Part shown: piece by piece, positions 35,574-47,929 of the stretch
How the letters are laid out: every line of letters begins with the position of its first letter
Numbering within the stretch: the first letter of the stretch is position 1
Origin: Coenobita brevimanus
Taxonomy: Eukaryota; Arthropoda; Malacostraca; Decapoda; Coenobitidae
DNA length: 64,000 bases
NCBI GenBank assembly: GCA_032717465.1
Contig: CM064671.1
Coordinates: 58,230,864-58,294,863 of the forward strand
Direction: 5' to 3'
The notes under the pieces: generated by a model
The model's database searches: none
Seen by the model: the letters and a program-made list of their open reading frames with translations, nothing else
Told to the model about the DNA's origin: nothing
Position numbers and translations under genes: made by a program

Positions 35574-37303
35574 ATGAAGGGACTTATGCTATGGATTCTC
35601 CTCTACATAGCAAGAGGATATGCGCACTTAGACCCCCAACACATAGTACGACAAGGATGCCTCATAGCTCCAACGGCCACGACTACAATCGTTAAGGACG
35701 TCATGAGTACTGAAATAAGTCTAGATTACTAGTATGAATTACCTACTTATCTAGACAGACTTGCGAGGCCGATGCGAACTCTGGACTTCATGATAGGAAA
35801 TTATGTTTCACAAGCACATAACACCAAGGAAGTGAATGAAATGGTAAAGTTAGCGAAATGGAAACTAGAACAGGCAAAGTCAACTATGCTCATCATGATC
35901 CAAGATCTCCCATCTTATGGAACGGAGGTACTGAGCGACAGGAACAACATCACACGTACTCGCCAAAAGCGCGGTTTGTTTGACCTGGGTGGCGCAGTTC
36001 TTGGAAACATCTTTGGATTGGCTACAGAGGATGACCTTAAAGAAATAAACAACAAATTTAATAAGATAGCTCAGGTACTAACATACCAAGATAAATTCAT
36101 CACAGGACAGAACTCAGCAATGAAGACAATTGTGGAAAATCTGAAAAAGCAGAAAACATAGCTCTCGAGAGTGTAGATAAAATAAATGAAATGGAGGGAA
36201 ACGTTACACTTTTCCAACACTTCTCCATCATCACAGAACATATTGACACGATTCTACTACAATTAGAGAACACTAGAGATCGTTTCAGGGCACTTATGCA
36301 AGAAATTTCGAATGCTGGTGATGGCAAGATCACAATTGACTTACTCCCAGTTCATGAGCTACGTCAGATAGTTAGTCAAGGCATACATAAACATAAATTG
36401 AAGCCATTGTTCCGCAGTAGGGAATTCATGCAATATTACCCATATTTAGAAGCAACACTAACACCAACACCAGTAGTAGTTCATGTACCGTTCATCACTG
36501 AAGACCTGTTCACAGTATACCAAATACATCCCTTCCCCTATAAAAATAACAACACTTTGGTCATCATCAACATCAACACAGACACCGAACTCATCATGGT
36601 CTCCAAGAGACGGAACACTGTCACTTTTGCAAGTGAATCAACAATTGAATGAAAGTGCCGCACATCCTTACATGCTGTTCATCTTTGTCCTGCGTACATT
36701 TTCACGTTTCAGCCTACTGATACAGTCCCTTGTGAAATGGCTATCATCAGAAATGACAATGTTCATCATCATTGCAACTTCACTTTTGCTCCAGATAAAC
36801 TTGTACACCATCAACGCATTGGACACTCACAGTTTTTTTATTTCCCTCAAAACACATCCGTTTACATAGTCTGTCCAGATATACCACCATCTCATACATC
36901 AGCATCAGGATTATACATAGCACCAGACTATTGTGCGGTATTTACACCAGCCATGTCTACTTTATCCACCATCAATCACTACGCCATTCTCAATCATACA
37001 CACAAACATTTCCACCCACTGCCTGATATGGACTTAAACAAGAGCACAAGTATTAAGTTGACTTCACCTAAGTTTGAAACTATGCAACTGATCAATGAAA
37101 CAATGAAGCCCTGGGAAGATTTGAGTTTGAGTATGTTCAACCCATATTATGTGTATAGCCCAGCACCTACTGTCTTTATAATCGTCTGCATTGTAGTTGC
37201 AGTACTGCTGTTCGCAATGCACAGAATGCATGCAAGAATTGCTAATTTGGAGTCATTATTTAGTGGGGGGAGAGTTAACATCCAAGTTAACCCCCCTGAA
37301 TGA
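35574..37303 (+). pseudogene. env: provirus copy 2 env-like fusion glycoprotein (two stops, one frameshift)
   Basis: Same family and layout as the copy 1 env: signal peptide, RQKR furin-type site, GLFDLGG-type fusion peptide and C-terminal membrane anchor. The shared stops lie at 35730-35732 (TAG) and 36650-36652 (TGA). A private one-base deletion in the A run near 36145 shifts the frame shortly after the fusion-peptide region. The tail also differs by a small G-run indel at 37265 (SGGRVN here, VGGVN in copy 1). Confidence 0.8.
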
Positions 37304-37327
37304 AGTGTACATATTTTGTATATAGTA

Positions 37328-37407
<80 letters not shown>

Positions 37408-37751
37408 CAAAGAAGAATGACCCATGTATGGCATACCAGTACCATTATCTTTAAATGAAATATTAATAACTCTTACCATAATCTTAATTTTAAACTATTT
37501 TTTTTTCTTGCATGTATGCATTTCACTACAATAACCCAAGTACATACTGTATTACAGTTAAATAATTTACTTTTAATGCATTTATTCAAATATGTATACA
37601 ACTTGTTTAAAATGTAATATTACTGAATAATTACTATTTACTATAAATATTATATGTATACAATATTATAATCAATATTATGTACTAATAGATTAGCATG
37701 TGTCAATGATAATTGCTGTCGGAGGTCCTTCAGCTACGTGGACCGAGCATA
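37304..37751 (+). other. 3' untranslated region of provirus copy 2, with (AT)n
   Basis: Homologous to 27920-28412, with a pure AT run of about 73 bp at 37332-37404. It retains the about 22 bp before the LTR that are missing at LTR-B. Confidence 0.7.
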
Positions 37752-38367
37752 TGTTATGAGTCCATATTATAATTACAAATCATAATAGATAAATAGATAA
37801 ATAGATAGATAGACAGCTCTATGCGAGCCTGGGAATGGGAAATGATCTTGCAAGTTACACGGAGGAAAAGCTGACGACAGATTACGAAGTAGCCAGTAAG
37901 GAGATGATGCAGTTAGTTGTCAGCAATTCACCGGTGAACAAAGCCTTGTTGACCATACACACACATACACACATACTCACACAGGCTTCTAGAACTTTCC
38001 AATCACAGGGAATACACGTGATACGACTCTTGTTTCACCAGAATTTAGGAAAGAGAGCTCAGAAGGAAGCTAGCCATAGAACAGACAGGTCGCAGGGAGA
38101 AGGGCTTAGCAACTTGAGAGAGAGAGACAGAGAGAGCGAGACAGGGAGACAGGGACTCTACTCATACTCACTCGTGAGTGAGAGACTTGTTAATATTTCC
38201 AAGACAAATAAATATAGTCCCATACTATTCTTTACCTCTCCTGTCATTGCACGGCAAATGGGAAAGAAGATTATCTACTTACAAAGCTACTCAAGTATAA
38301 CAACCGCTCGTCCACAAGTCTAATATAGATAACTTCTCTACAAGTAACTACAAAGTCTTTTATGACA
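37752..38367 (+). repeat. LTR-C of tandem provirus
   Basis: It starts TGTTATGAG like LTR-A and ends TATGACA. It carries the bases CACGGAGG, GTCAGCAATT and AGGTCGCAGG shared with LTR-B, and AACCGCTCG and AATATAGATAAC that neither A nor B has. Confidence 0.85.
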
Positions 38368-38773
38368 TTCATTAACATCAACATACCTGACCTTTTTTGG
38401 CGACATTACCTGATCATCATTTCTTACTGTTTCTTCCTCTAATGCTACGTTAACTTTGTGCTCCACATTGTCATCGATTGGCGAATCACTCTGGCCCTGA
38501 AATTCTATATTGGCCAGGCCACTGATAACAGGTGAATTGCCGAGACAATGGCGTGCGGGGGGAGGGGGAGGTCATGTGGGGTAAGGCATTGTCCCTGTCT
38601 GGCATCTTGTAGAGGAAGGTGTCCCGTGTATACGTACCAAAAATCACGTGCGAAAATTAAAAATTGTGCAAATTATGAACCTTGCAATTGTGCAATGTAC
38701 TGCTATGTCGATGGGACTAGCTATGACAAAACGTTGTGATGTGCCCATACGTCGACGGGACGTCTCGAGTTAA

Positions 38774-39394
38774 TGCATCCCATCCATTGGCTTTATCAAT
38801 ATTAGAGTGGCTTTTTCTTCTTGGCCGTCATGGTCACCATGTGGACTTCTGTTGGGTTTCTGCACATGTTGGTGTGGTAGGTAATGAGAGGGCAGATGCA
38901 TTAGCTAAAGCTGCATCTTCTTAACAGCCCCCAGCCGACTACCCACTTCTTGCTTCTGGTGTAACACCTTACTTGCGGTATGCAATTCGTATGTGTTTGC
39001 AGAGACACTGGGATGGTGTTGCCCATAATGAACTATGGTACAAAACTCTCAGAGAGTGGTTGTGCCAAGGGTTCTCTCCTCCATGTCTCAGCGATTAGAA
39101 GTAGCTCTTGCTAGGCTTCACACTGAGTACTCCCGGCTTACACATGGGTTCCTCATGAGTGGTGAGACTCAACCATACTGTGATGATTGCTTTGTTCCCC
39201 TTACTGTCCGTCACTTACTGGTCGAGTGTCTGAGTCTGGGGGACCTACGTCAGAGATTCCTTCATAGACATAAGGGGGCAGATGGTGCCTACCGTCTCTC
39301 CTCGATGCTTGGTGGAGCCTATAGCGATTTTACTGATGTTTTTAGTTTTTTCAGGAGGCAGGCCTCCTTCCACTTTTATAAACAATTGATATAA
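38774..39394 (+). pseudogene. LINE-I ORF2, end of RNase H and C-terminal zinc-like region
   Basis: This continues the RNase H domain cut at 18655: SILEWLFLLGRHGHHVDFCWVS and HVGVVGNERADALAKAA contain the family's last catalytic motif. After one stop (38922) a second frame, 39035-39394, carries the tail with CDDCFVPLTVRHLLVECLSL, the CxxC...H....C arrangement typical of I-type ORF2 C termini. A short 3' UTR runs to 39552 and ends CAGTCAGTGAATC, also seen in the second copy at 50535. Confidence 0.8.
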
Positions 39395-39562
39395 ATTATT
39401 CTTTTATTATTTTCAGTGTTTTATTCCTACTAACAGATATTAACTTTCTATTGAATATTAAATTTTTATTTGCTGCGTCTTTTACCTCGTTGTCAGGATG
39501 CATATGACCCTGGCAGTAGCACCACCTGATTTTTAAAACAGTCAGTGAATCGGGAATTCTCC

Positions 39563-39596
39563 AGAACAGTCTAGCTAGCAATCAAGCTTCTCAACC
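39563..39596 (-). repeat. Gypsy-1 5' LTR, displaced tail
   Basis: AGAACAGTCTAGCTAGCAAT and the following bases to CTCAACC match the end of the Gypsy-1 3' LTR (4586-4619). This piece completes the 5' LTR interrupted at 11230. Confidence 0.85.
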
Positions 39597-39600
39597 TTAT

Positions 39601-40030
39601 TATTATGATTTTTTTTTTCCGGAATATGAACAAAGGAAGTCTGAAGGAATTATGAAACTCTGGCTCATCTGCATATGAGTGAATGGGATTATGGGTGACA
39701 GACAAGAAATAATTGAAATGAATGAAAACCAAGGTTTGTGCGAGAACTGCTCCTTGTGACACCAGCTTTAATTGAAGAGAAAGTGGAGTATACGAGTTCT
39801 ACCTTTACTGTTATCTTTCTGTTGCTGATATATGAGAACAGTGGGACAAGAGGTGATAGGCTATAGCAAGGGAGTTTGCATAGGAGGGAATGGTGCCACA
39901 GTCTGTCAGATGTTCTATAAATATCAAGGGCTCCTCCATGGTTTCTCTATGTCGGTCAGTTGACTGATCATGCATTGTATTAGACTGAAGAGACAAACAG
40001 TAGATGTTATGTGGCAAAAACCATACTATC
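39601..40030 (-). pseudogene. jockey-like LINE reverse transcriptase fragment (broken)
   Basis: Minus-strand frames contain SQGAVLAQTLVFIHFNYFL followed by NPIHSYADE, recognisable as the GVPQGSVLxPTLF...YADD block of jockey-type LINE RT with the active-site Asp pair degraded. A preceding frame (39811-40032) gives the SYANSLA...LSHCSHIS segment expected just upstream. There is no endonuclease and no 3' end. Confidence 0.55.
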
Positions 40031-40434
40031 ACTCACTACTTAAGTTCAGTGATTCAAGATGTTTAACAATGAGCTTATTGATGACAGTGGTGAATGTTGG
40101 CTTCTGTCCAAAAATTGAGTATTGAAAACTTGGTATGCAAATCTGAATTATTTATCTAGAACAGAAGCAAGTTATGCGAAACACCGTAAATAAAATTCTT
40201 TTCAATAACAGCGAAGTACACTCTTTTCTTTTGCAAATTATAATTATTGAGAGTATTAACAGTGAAACTAGGATAAGATGCATTGTACTAAATGACTACG
40301 AAAACCTATACAAATTAATGTATAAAATGAATCATGTTTTTCTCAGCAGTATTTTTTGGTGTAATGTTCCCCACTTTGGAAACAAAATAAAATCATGTAC
40401 TGAATATGTCTCATAATAATTGATCAACACTTAC
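40031..40434. other. AT-rich DNA downstream of host exon 4; nothing recognised
   Basis: This would be the start of intron 4 of the host gene. A plus-strand open frame (40174-40416) has no motif and is not called. Confidence 0.5.
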
Positions 40435-40673
40435 TTGTAATTTGCTGTGTGGGACAAGAGCGCAGTGTTAATCGCCATGGTGTTCATCATGGAGAAGGTC
40501 CAGTGAGAGGCAAGTAAAGCCCCAAGGTCCTTCCTGGGCAGGCTAGTGACCACCAGGAGCCTGGTCGACCACACGAGAAGGCGGCCTTTGAGGGACCACT
40601 CAGCGAAGGTGACAAGGAATGCTGAGTCATCACTCACCACTATCATCATCACACACCATGACACCTGCCGCAG
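40435..40673 (-). CDS. host gene exon 4: ionotropic-receptor-like extracellular domain
   Basis: A minus-strand exon of 239 bp. It begins after an AG acceptor (TGTCACCAG) in phase 0 with LRQVSWCVMMIVVSDD. It continues with AFLVTFAEWSLKGRLLVWST, RLLVVTSLP and HWTFSMMNTM, and ends at a strong donor, GTAAGTGTTG, in phase 2. The peptide resembles my memory of the amino-terminal extracellular part of divergent decapod ionotropic receptors (glutamate-receptor-like chemosensory channels). It contains no ligand-binding or pore segment itself. No stop occurs within the exon. The coding strand runs toward the TE nest, where the next exon would be expected. Confidence 0.65.
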
Positions 40674-41045
40674 CTGGTGACATTACCAAATTACAAGTTT
40701 GCTGAGCGTCCTACCCACCTCAGCAGTGATCTGAGTGATGTACCTGCCTCAGTGGTAATGTGAAAATATCCTACTTACCTGAGTAGTAGAGAATAACATA
40801 CCCACCTCTGTAGTATCGTGAGAATAGCATACCCATCTTAGCAGTAATGTAAGAATGGCCTACCTGCCTCAGCAATAATGTTAGAGCGATCTGTCTGCCT
40901 CAACAGTCATTTGTGGATGACCTACATACCTCAGAAGTCATGTGTGACCTACTTATCTCAGCAATAACTTGAGTGTGACCTATACATCTCAGAAGGAATG
41001 TGACAGTGAGTTACCTGCCACAGCTATAAAGTATGAGTGACTTAC
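40674..41045 (-). repeat. intron 3 of host gene, built of about eleven 31-bp minisatellite units
   Basis: On the plus strand each unit has the form TACCTGCCTCAGCARTAATG plus about ten variable bases. On the coding strand this reads CTGAGGCAGGTA, a splice-donor-like core. Unit boundaries run into the real donor of exon 3 (CGCCAG/GTAAGT) and lie beside the start of exon 4 (CTGCGGCAGGTG), so the exon edges are in register with the repeat. Confidence 0.75.
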
Positions 41046-41159
41046 CTGGCGAACCTGGCTGATGACCTGGGAGAGCTGTGCTCGTGTCACGTTCGCATCC
41101 GGGTCATCCCCAGCCACCTCGAACACATCCATGCCACTCGCTGCTCCCAGCTGAAGAAC
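41046..41159 (-). CDS. host gene exon 3
   Basis: A minus-strand exon of 114 bp (38 codons, phase 0 at both ends). The acceptor is GAATTCAAG and the donor CAG/GTAAGT. It reads VLQLGAASGMDVFEVAGDDP, then ANVTRAQLSQVISQVRQ, with one N-linked glycosylation sequon (NVT) as expected for an extracellular domain. It joins exon 4 without a phase change. The domain type is the same as for exon 4; I infer the family from the combined exons. Confidence 0.65.
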
Positions 41160-42057
41160 CTTGAATTCAATTGCGATTTTGTATTGTCTGGTAATTTAAA
41201 CAAACTCAGTTTATACCGAAGCAATTTTTTTTTTTAAATTCTTGGAGGCAATGCACCCCATGCCCACTAATGTTTGGCTGTCACCCCACAATGTAATAAT
41301 TTAAAAACTTGAAGGATGTATGGCACGCTGATGTTCATCAGAATGCTTCTGTGTATATTTTACAGATTATGATGCCATAATTATTTAAAAAATGCTGGTG
41401 ATGAAAAACAAAATGCAGAGAATGGTCACAAGTGCCTATTATGAATCAAGACGAAGAGTGATAAGTAATTATTTGAGGGTAAGACGCCTGAGGTGTCCAT
41501 GCTACATTAATGCAGATTGTTAGGTGACCTGATTTCATTATTCATTAAACATTAATATGTTTTCTGAAAATTATGATACTGTATGTCATTAATGTTGCTA
41601 ATTAATTAACAAAAGGGTCATTAGGTGCACAGGTATATAATGTATCTAGTATGACCTGTTTCATTCCTGACTATATACCCTACCTGCCAACTACTTCGAC
41701 AGAATATTTTGGAGTACATTAGTAAATTTTACAGTTTTGGTTGCAGGAGCTATTAAACTTTTTCTTAACGCTTCGATTGAGTATCATTGTCATTTACGTG
41801 AAGATAAACTAAACTAAATACACAAATAGAGAAATAAATACAATAAAATAAATAATGCTTATTTTGAGTGAAACATAAGATTATTAAGAAACATTAAAAT
41901 ATCACTGACCGCCTCTTCATTGCCCCTGAGTGCTTAGTGGCAAGATATGATTGTTGATAACATATATATAACCTCCAAGAATATATGGATACTGCGACAT
42001 TCATATTGTTGATAATTTGTTTAAAGAACGATAATGCAATGGCATCTAATAACTAAA
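41160..42057. other. intron 2 of host gene, proximal part; nothing else recognised
   Basis: AT-rich, without repeats I can assign. The adjoining LINE copy at 42058 also lies in this intron. Confidence 0.5.
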
Positions 42058-45036
42058 CCTCGGAGTCCCCAGAGGGTGGGACCATCAAAGCGCCCAAATC
42101 CGCCCCTCTTCCGGTGACGACCCAGCGAGGTCTCTGGAACTACTGTCTGACTCACTTCTTCATTTCTGCAAGATTCACGGCCTTTCCCTTAAATTTCTAT
42201 CTGCTGAGCACCACCTCTCCTCTAAACCTCACCTCTTCCTAATTGACATTCAGCTGTTTAAGGAGACTGATAGCAAACCATTCCCTGTATCCTCCTACTT
42301 CCTCTATACTCATTTCAAAGCAAAGAGGTGGCTGTTGAATATATGTTCGCAAAGACATATCTTGGTCTTGTGTTCCTGAAATTGAATCTTATGAATTCTC
42401 TATTCTATGGCTTCGGCTTTCCTGTCATTCTCTGACAAAAACTGTATATCTGTGCTGTTTACCTATCTCATCATTCTACTGTATGAAAAATTATTCCACT
42501 ATCTTACTTCTTAGGTGGAACACATCCTATCAGTTTCTCCTTTCTCAGATACCTTCATTCTAGGATATTTCAACGTTCACCACCACCTTTGGCTCTCCTT
42601 TTCTTTCACTGATCCGCCTGGCGAACAAGCTGAAATCTTTCTATCCTTAATTATGTAGAACACATTGTACTGAACCCTACCCGTATCCCTGACTGCCTTA
42701 GAGAGAGTTCAACATACTTCATTTCTTCCTTATATCTAATTCTTCTGCTTACATTGTTAATCTTTCCTCTGTGTTGTGCTCCCCCAATCACAAACTTATC
42801 ACCTTACCCTGTCCTATTGTTCCAGTAAGGCCTGGGGACCCTCCCAAGAAGTGGCGGCTGTGGCACTTTGGGGTGCTGATTGCGAGGCCAGTACTTCTCT
42901 CATTTTCCCTGGAACGATTATTGCTTCCATGGACGAAAGCCATCTGAGTGTGCCTTGCCCACTACGGAGGTTATTCTCTCAGGCATGGAAGCATACATTC
43001 CTTCCTCATTCCTTTGACTAATGCAAAATATACCTTGGTTAATTAAGCATGTTCTAATGCTGTCCACAACAATGAGAAGGCCTGAATACCAGAGCCAACC
43101 CACTCCTGAATCTCATCTCTCTTATGTTTCTGCCCGGAATTGTACTAAGTCTGCTCTTCGCTCTGCTAAAAATAATTCCATTCATACTAAATGCTCTGAA
43201 CTTTATATCTCAAATTCCTCCCACTCCTCCTGGTACCATGCCAAAAACCGTTCTAATAACTTTACCTCATCATCCTTCCCTCCTCTTTTCCACTCTGATG
43301 GCTCTGAAGCTATTTCTTCTTCTGCTAAAGCAGAACTCTTTGCTTAGACTTTTTCCTACAGTTTCACCTTACATGATTCCAGTGCTGTTCCTCCATCACT
43401 TCCTCATGGCTGATAATAAAATTTCTTCAATTGATGTATTTTCTGCCATCCTCGCCTCAATACTAACAAAGCATATGGGCCTGCTAGAGTCTCTCCTGCT
43501 GTCCTCAAAAACTGTGATTCTATGCTTACATCTTGCCAAGGTAAGCTCTATTGCCTTCGTCTATCAACTTGCACCTTTCCTCCTTGCTGGAAATTTGCTC
43601 TCATTCAGCCAGGCCCAAAGAAAGGTGACCATTCCCATCCCTCTAACCATTGCCTATAATTGCTTTAACATCCTGTGTTTCAAAAGTTCTTGAGCCTATT
43701 TTTAACAACAGCAAAAATAAAAGCATCTTTCCTATCACAAATTTCTTGTCGTCAGCATTAGGTTCGCCAGGGATGCTCCACTATAGATCTTCTAACCTAC
43801 CTTTCAGACTCCTGGTTATCCTCATTTCGGGACATTGGTGATGGCTTTTTCATTGCACTTGACATCTTAAAGGCTTTCAATCGAGTTTAGAATAATTCTT
43901 TAATTTTCAAATGCCCTCTTACGGTTTCTACCCTATCTGTGCCTCCATCTTTATCTTCCTTTCTGGTCATTCCATAGCTCTTCTTGTAGGCGGCCACTGA
44001 TCTTCTCGTAGTGTTATCAATAGTGGTGTTCCTCAGGGCTCTGTTCTATCACCAACTCTCTTCCGTATATTCATCAACGACCTTCTAAGCTGTACATCTA
44101 ATCCTATCCACTCATACAATAATGACTCCAAACTTCAATTTCCACTCGCTTCCCACAGCGTCAATCTCAGCAGTTAGTTCAACAAACAAGAGATGAGGCT
44201 ATGGTACAACACCTAATATATGATTTGGTTCATGTCTCTGACTGGGGTAAAAATAATCTTATTGTTATTAATGCATCAAAAACGTTCTTACATCCATCAC
44301 CCCGACAATATCTTCCACAGGGGTACCCTCTAACTCTTTACAACCCCAGCCCAATCCTGCATCATCTTTAAACAAACTTGGAAAGAACATAATTATTACA
44401 TCTCTTGTAAAGTCTGCTTCCAAGAGATTATGTATGCTAAGCCGACTCCAAGCTTTTTTTACCCCTGCACAAATACCGACTTTATACACGGTTATATTCG
44501 CCCCTGTGTAGAATACAACTCTTATGTGTGGGGAGGCTCCCCACATTCTTCTCTTCTCAACAAGGTGAAGTCAAAGGCTATTTGTCTCTAACTCTCTTCC
44601 TTTTCCTGGCTCCCTTCAATCTCTGTCTCTTCGTCGCACTGTTGCATCTTTATCTCTTTTCTATCGCTGGTTTAATGGTCAGTGCTCCTCTGGACTCTCT
44701 GCTTGCATCCCTCCACCACTACTGCAGGTGTGTAGCACCCGTCTAGCAACAAGCTCTCATCCCTTTTCTGTCCAACTCTCTAATGCAAGAGTTAACCGTT
44801 ACTCCCAGGGCTTCACGTATGCAACAAGTCAACTCTGGAACTGTCTCCCTCTCTCTTTATTTCCTACTGCTTATGAACACCAGTCTTTCAAAAGCAACGT
44901 GTCCAGGCATCTCGAAGTGAATGGATCTTGAATTTGGCTCTCTGTTTTCTTGTTTTTGTTTTTGTATTTCTTAAGGGAACAATTTGGGGTCTTCTAGCCT
45001 GTGGTCCCTTCTTCCTTGCATAAAAAAAATAAAAAT
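42058..45036 (+). mobile_element. jockey-like LINE copy J1 (near full-length, degenerate)
   Basis: It starts CTCGGAGTCCCCAGAGG, matching the reverse complement of the J3 copy's 5' part (57840-57890). Endonuclease remnants include [15 protein letters not shown], broken by a shift (about 42560-42610). The RT block near 44030-44120 still shows a VPQGSVLSPTLF-like and an NPIHSYNND motif, where NND replaces the catalytic ADD. The C-terminal part (44516-44930) matches J2 and J3 ([10 protein letters not shown] and RHLE segments). It ends near an A-rich tail at 45022-45036. It sits inside intron 2 of the host gene, opposite in orientation. Confidence 0.75.
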
Positions 45037-45693
45037 CATTTCTTACAACCCTTGTGTACTACATATTATAATAACACAAGAAACCCTCAAAGAGAACAAC
45101 ATTCGTGACCTCCAGTTGGTCTAAAGATTGCTCTTCAAATCAATTACTTCATCCTTTCCTGACTTTAATGCTTACCAATACACTAATATTGGTCCAAACT
45201 AGATCATACCCAAGTTAAATACCAAGTGTCCTTGACTTTTGACTTTTCTGTGTGACCTTGACATATAACTGTTAGCAAACACTCTTTGCCCTTACCTTAC
45301 CCTGAAATCTGACTCATCTTTTGTCTGTACTGGAAATAAAAGGTTTTAAGTTCACCGTGCTGTGTGACCTTCACACCTGACCTATTGTTATTAAAATCAA
45401 CAGATCAACGCTATCGGTGATCCCTAGCCCTGCCACCAGGTGTGGTTCATATAATGTCAAAGCTGTTTTATTTATCCTATTGCCACTCAAACACAAGGAC
45501 AAACTTTCACCTAGTCCTGTGGCTTTGACCACTGACTAATTGTTCTCGAAATTAGATCACTTCGTTCTTGCCACTGTCTTAATCCTTCCCCCATGTTTGG
45601 TCTAATTTGTGTAAAAACTGCTCTGTTTAACTATGACAGCCCTGAGAGCTTAAAACTGATTATCGAAATTAACAAGTCAACACCTTTGCTGTT

Positions 45694-45696
<3 letters not shown>

Positions 45697-45740
<44 letters not shown>
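45697..45740. repeat. (CA)n microsatellite
   Basis: Pure CA run of about 44 bp. Confidence 0.95.
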
Positions 45741-45741
<1 letters not shown>

Positions 45742-45883
45742 AGTAAAACATAACACCTGCACTCTCTATCTCTCTCTCCCTCTGGGGAAATTGGTGAGTC
45801 ATGCATCTACTGAATTATTACAGTGGGTGAACATGTAGGATTGTAAAATAGATACACTGTTGAGATGGTCCACAGTTGGAATA

Positions 45884-46110
45884 GGTCCATCTAGGGAAAA
45901 CTGGTCATTGGCGAATACGTCCATGGGGGAAAGGGCCCACATGGAATCATACTGTTGGTATCACGGGTAAAAGTAGGTTAATGGGGGAAATAGATCCATG
46001 GTTAGAAACAGGTCCATGGGGAGATTCAATTACTCTGATGAGAAAATAGGTCCATGAGGGAAATTAGACCCATGGGGAAATTACAGTGCAGGTCCACTGT
46101 GGAAAAATAC
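45884..46110. repeat. degenerate minisatellite, GGTCCATGGGGAAA-type units
   Basis: Variants of TAGGTCCATGGGGGAAA recur about nine times at irregular 20-35 bp spacing. Confidence 0.6.
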
Positions 46111-46866
46111 GTGGGGAGATGGCCCCTACGGGATGTGGTCAGAGACTGAATTATGCACTGGTATATATAAATTCATTCACTGGAAGGATAAGATATTAAT
46201 ACTTCAGTTATGAAATTTTTTCAGGCATCCTGTGTTTATGGGATGTATTTAAGTAATTTTGCAAAACGAAAGGTTGAATCACTGAGGGCCCAACCTGCAC
46301 CATTGTTAATGGCATGAGCCAGTCATTGTTTATGACATTTCAAATAGTTATGAGGCAGGCACGAAATAGCAGTGGCTGGGCTTCATCTTGGATCCGAAAA
46401 GTGAGGGGTTAGTAATCATTAGAAATGTAATATTTCAGCTATTGCACAGGAGTACTGTACATACAGTCATGCTGTGTCATCCAAACAACCATACCACTAA
46501 TCGTGGGTTTCCAATGGTCAACACAAAGAAAGATATCGTTGCTAAATTCGTCGGGTATCTGCTAAGAACCCATTCAGTCACTTCAAAATGCCTTCCAGGT
46601 ATTGCGGTGGTTTTGTAAACAAGCCTGTTGGGAAAAAATAGAAATCGCGAACAACTATAATAACCCCGCTACATCCTCAGGTGCGTCTTGTAATATACAG
46701 CATGGAGAATATATTTCATCCTCATATGAAAATCGTATTGAACTATTATAAATATAGTTTGTAACAAACAGTACATTCTTGGCTACTAATGGCTGTTATA
46801 CTGTAATGTGAACTCTCTCAGAGGACTGATCAGTCATGTGTTCACTTGTTCTGTGCTTCACTTTAC

Positions 46867-47024
46867 CTCGTATATGGATGAATAAGATGTGGAGCCGTCA
46901 GTGAGTATGATTGACATGCACTTGGCCTGCGAATTATCCATCAACACCAAGCTAACCATTTTGACTGCACTTGCCAGTAGATCACTGTTATCTGAAACAT
47001 TGAAGAATGCAGAAGTTTCAGCCT
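46867..47024 (-). CDS. host gene exon 2
   Basis: A minus-strand exon of 158 bp. The acceptor AG precedes AGGCTGAAACTTCTG, giving phase 1 entry, which fits exon 1 exactly. The donor is GAG/GTAAAG in phase 0, which fits exon 3. The peptide includes AETSAFFNVSDNSDLLASAV, then VSLVLMDNSQ, then CMSIILTDGSTSYSSIYE. It has an NVS glycosylation sequon and the hydrophobic-strand-then-TDGS pattern found at the start of extracellular domains of receptor-type proteins. Confidence 0.65.
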
Positions 47025-47808
47025 CTGTCCCCGATGAAGATAAAAAGGCTGTCATATTTTTTTTGTCTCTTTGCTAAAGCTCTTAACCTTTAGAGATTTT
47101 TTTTCCTGAGAACATGATTCATTTTACAAGCATCATCACCTAGCAGCTTTGAAGATAATGAGAGATGAATGTTATCTAACAACATATTAGATAATGTTGA
47201 AATTTATAAGTTTCGAAATATGCAACAATAGAATCAGTTCAGGCTTACTTCCAATGCAGATGCAGTGGTTCCACTACGCAGTATATACGATATGATAGTT
47301 TAAGGTCGCTTCAGGTATTTATTTATATCAGTTTCAACGAAAAGAATATCCCAAAGGTTGAGCTTTGGGAGAAAGGTATGGAGCTCACTAAAACTCCAAG
47401 TTTACCACTCTTATTGCACAATTAACTCTGAGCCCTTGCCCACCCCGTTTGGGATACATGGCGTCTGGCAATGAATGAATGAATAATGCCAAATCAGAGG
47501 TTCGTGCAGTCAATTCACCAGCATCAGTCACACGAAACTATGAAAGTGGAAACAGAGCTGTAATGGATTCGTTGGTAACATCTAATAAAACCATAGGCAA
47601 CAGTACGCTGTTGCAATCCACCACCTGACCAAACACATACCCCCACTTCCTAGCACACCTAACCAATCACATAATGGCGCTAACCCTCCCCTCCATTCAA
47701 TCTTTTCTTTTAAAGGTTGATATAAGGAGAAAGCCTTGAGGACACATGAACTTGATTCTTCAGATGCCTTGCACAGGTCGCATCGAAATCTCTGGAAAAA
47801 ATAGATTT

Positions 47809-47866
47809 TTTTTTTTTTTTTTTTTTCATAAAAAACTAATTAACACACACACACACACACACACAG
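47809..47866. repeat. poly-T followed by (CA)n
   Basis: About 18 T residues, then about 22 bp of CA repeat. Confidence 0.9.
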
Positions 47867-47929
47867 TAATATCTTTTCACTCGTATCCGTTTGTTTGTTT
47901 GTTGGTTGGTTGGTTTGTGAGCAAGATTA

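Larger units (their letters stand above)
45037..46866. other. rest of host intron 2: microsatellite, degenerate minisatellite, no gene
   Basis: Besides the (CA)n and GGTCCATGGGG-type repeats listed separately I see no coding signal. Some GTGACCTTGAC-like words recur near 45190-45540. Confidence 0.5.

Noticed and set aside
37752..38367. Larger LTR starting at TGTACAT near 37308, including the (AT)n tract
   Set aside because: The corresponding sequence is absent upstream of LTR-A, and both A and C start homology at TGTTATGAG.
40690..41045. CRISPR-like array
   Set aside because: The units are degenerate, have no separate spacers and lie in a eukaryotic intron; they form a minisatellite.
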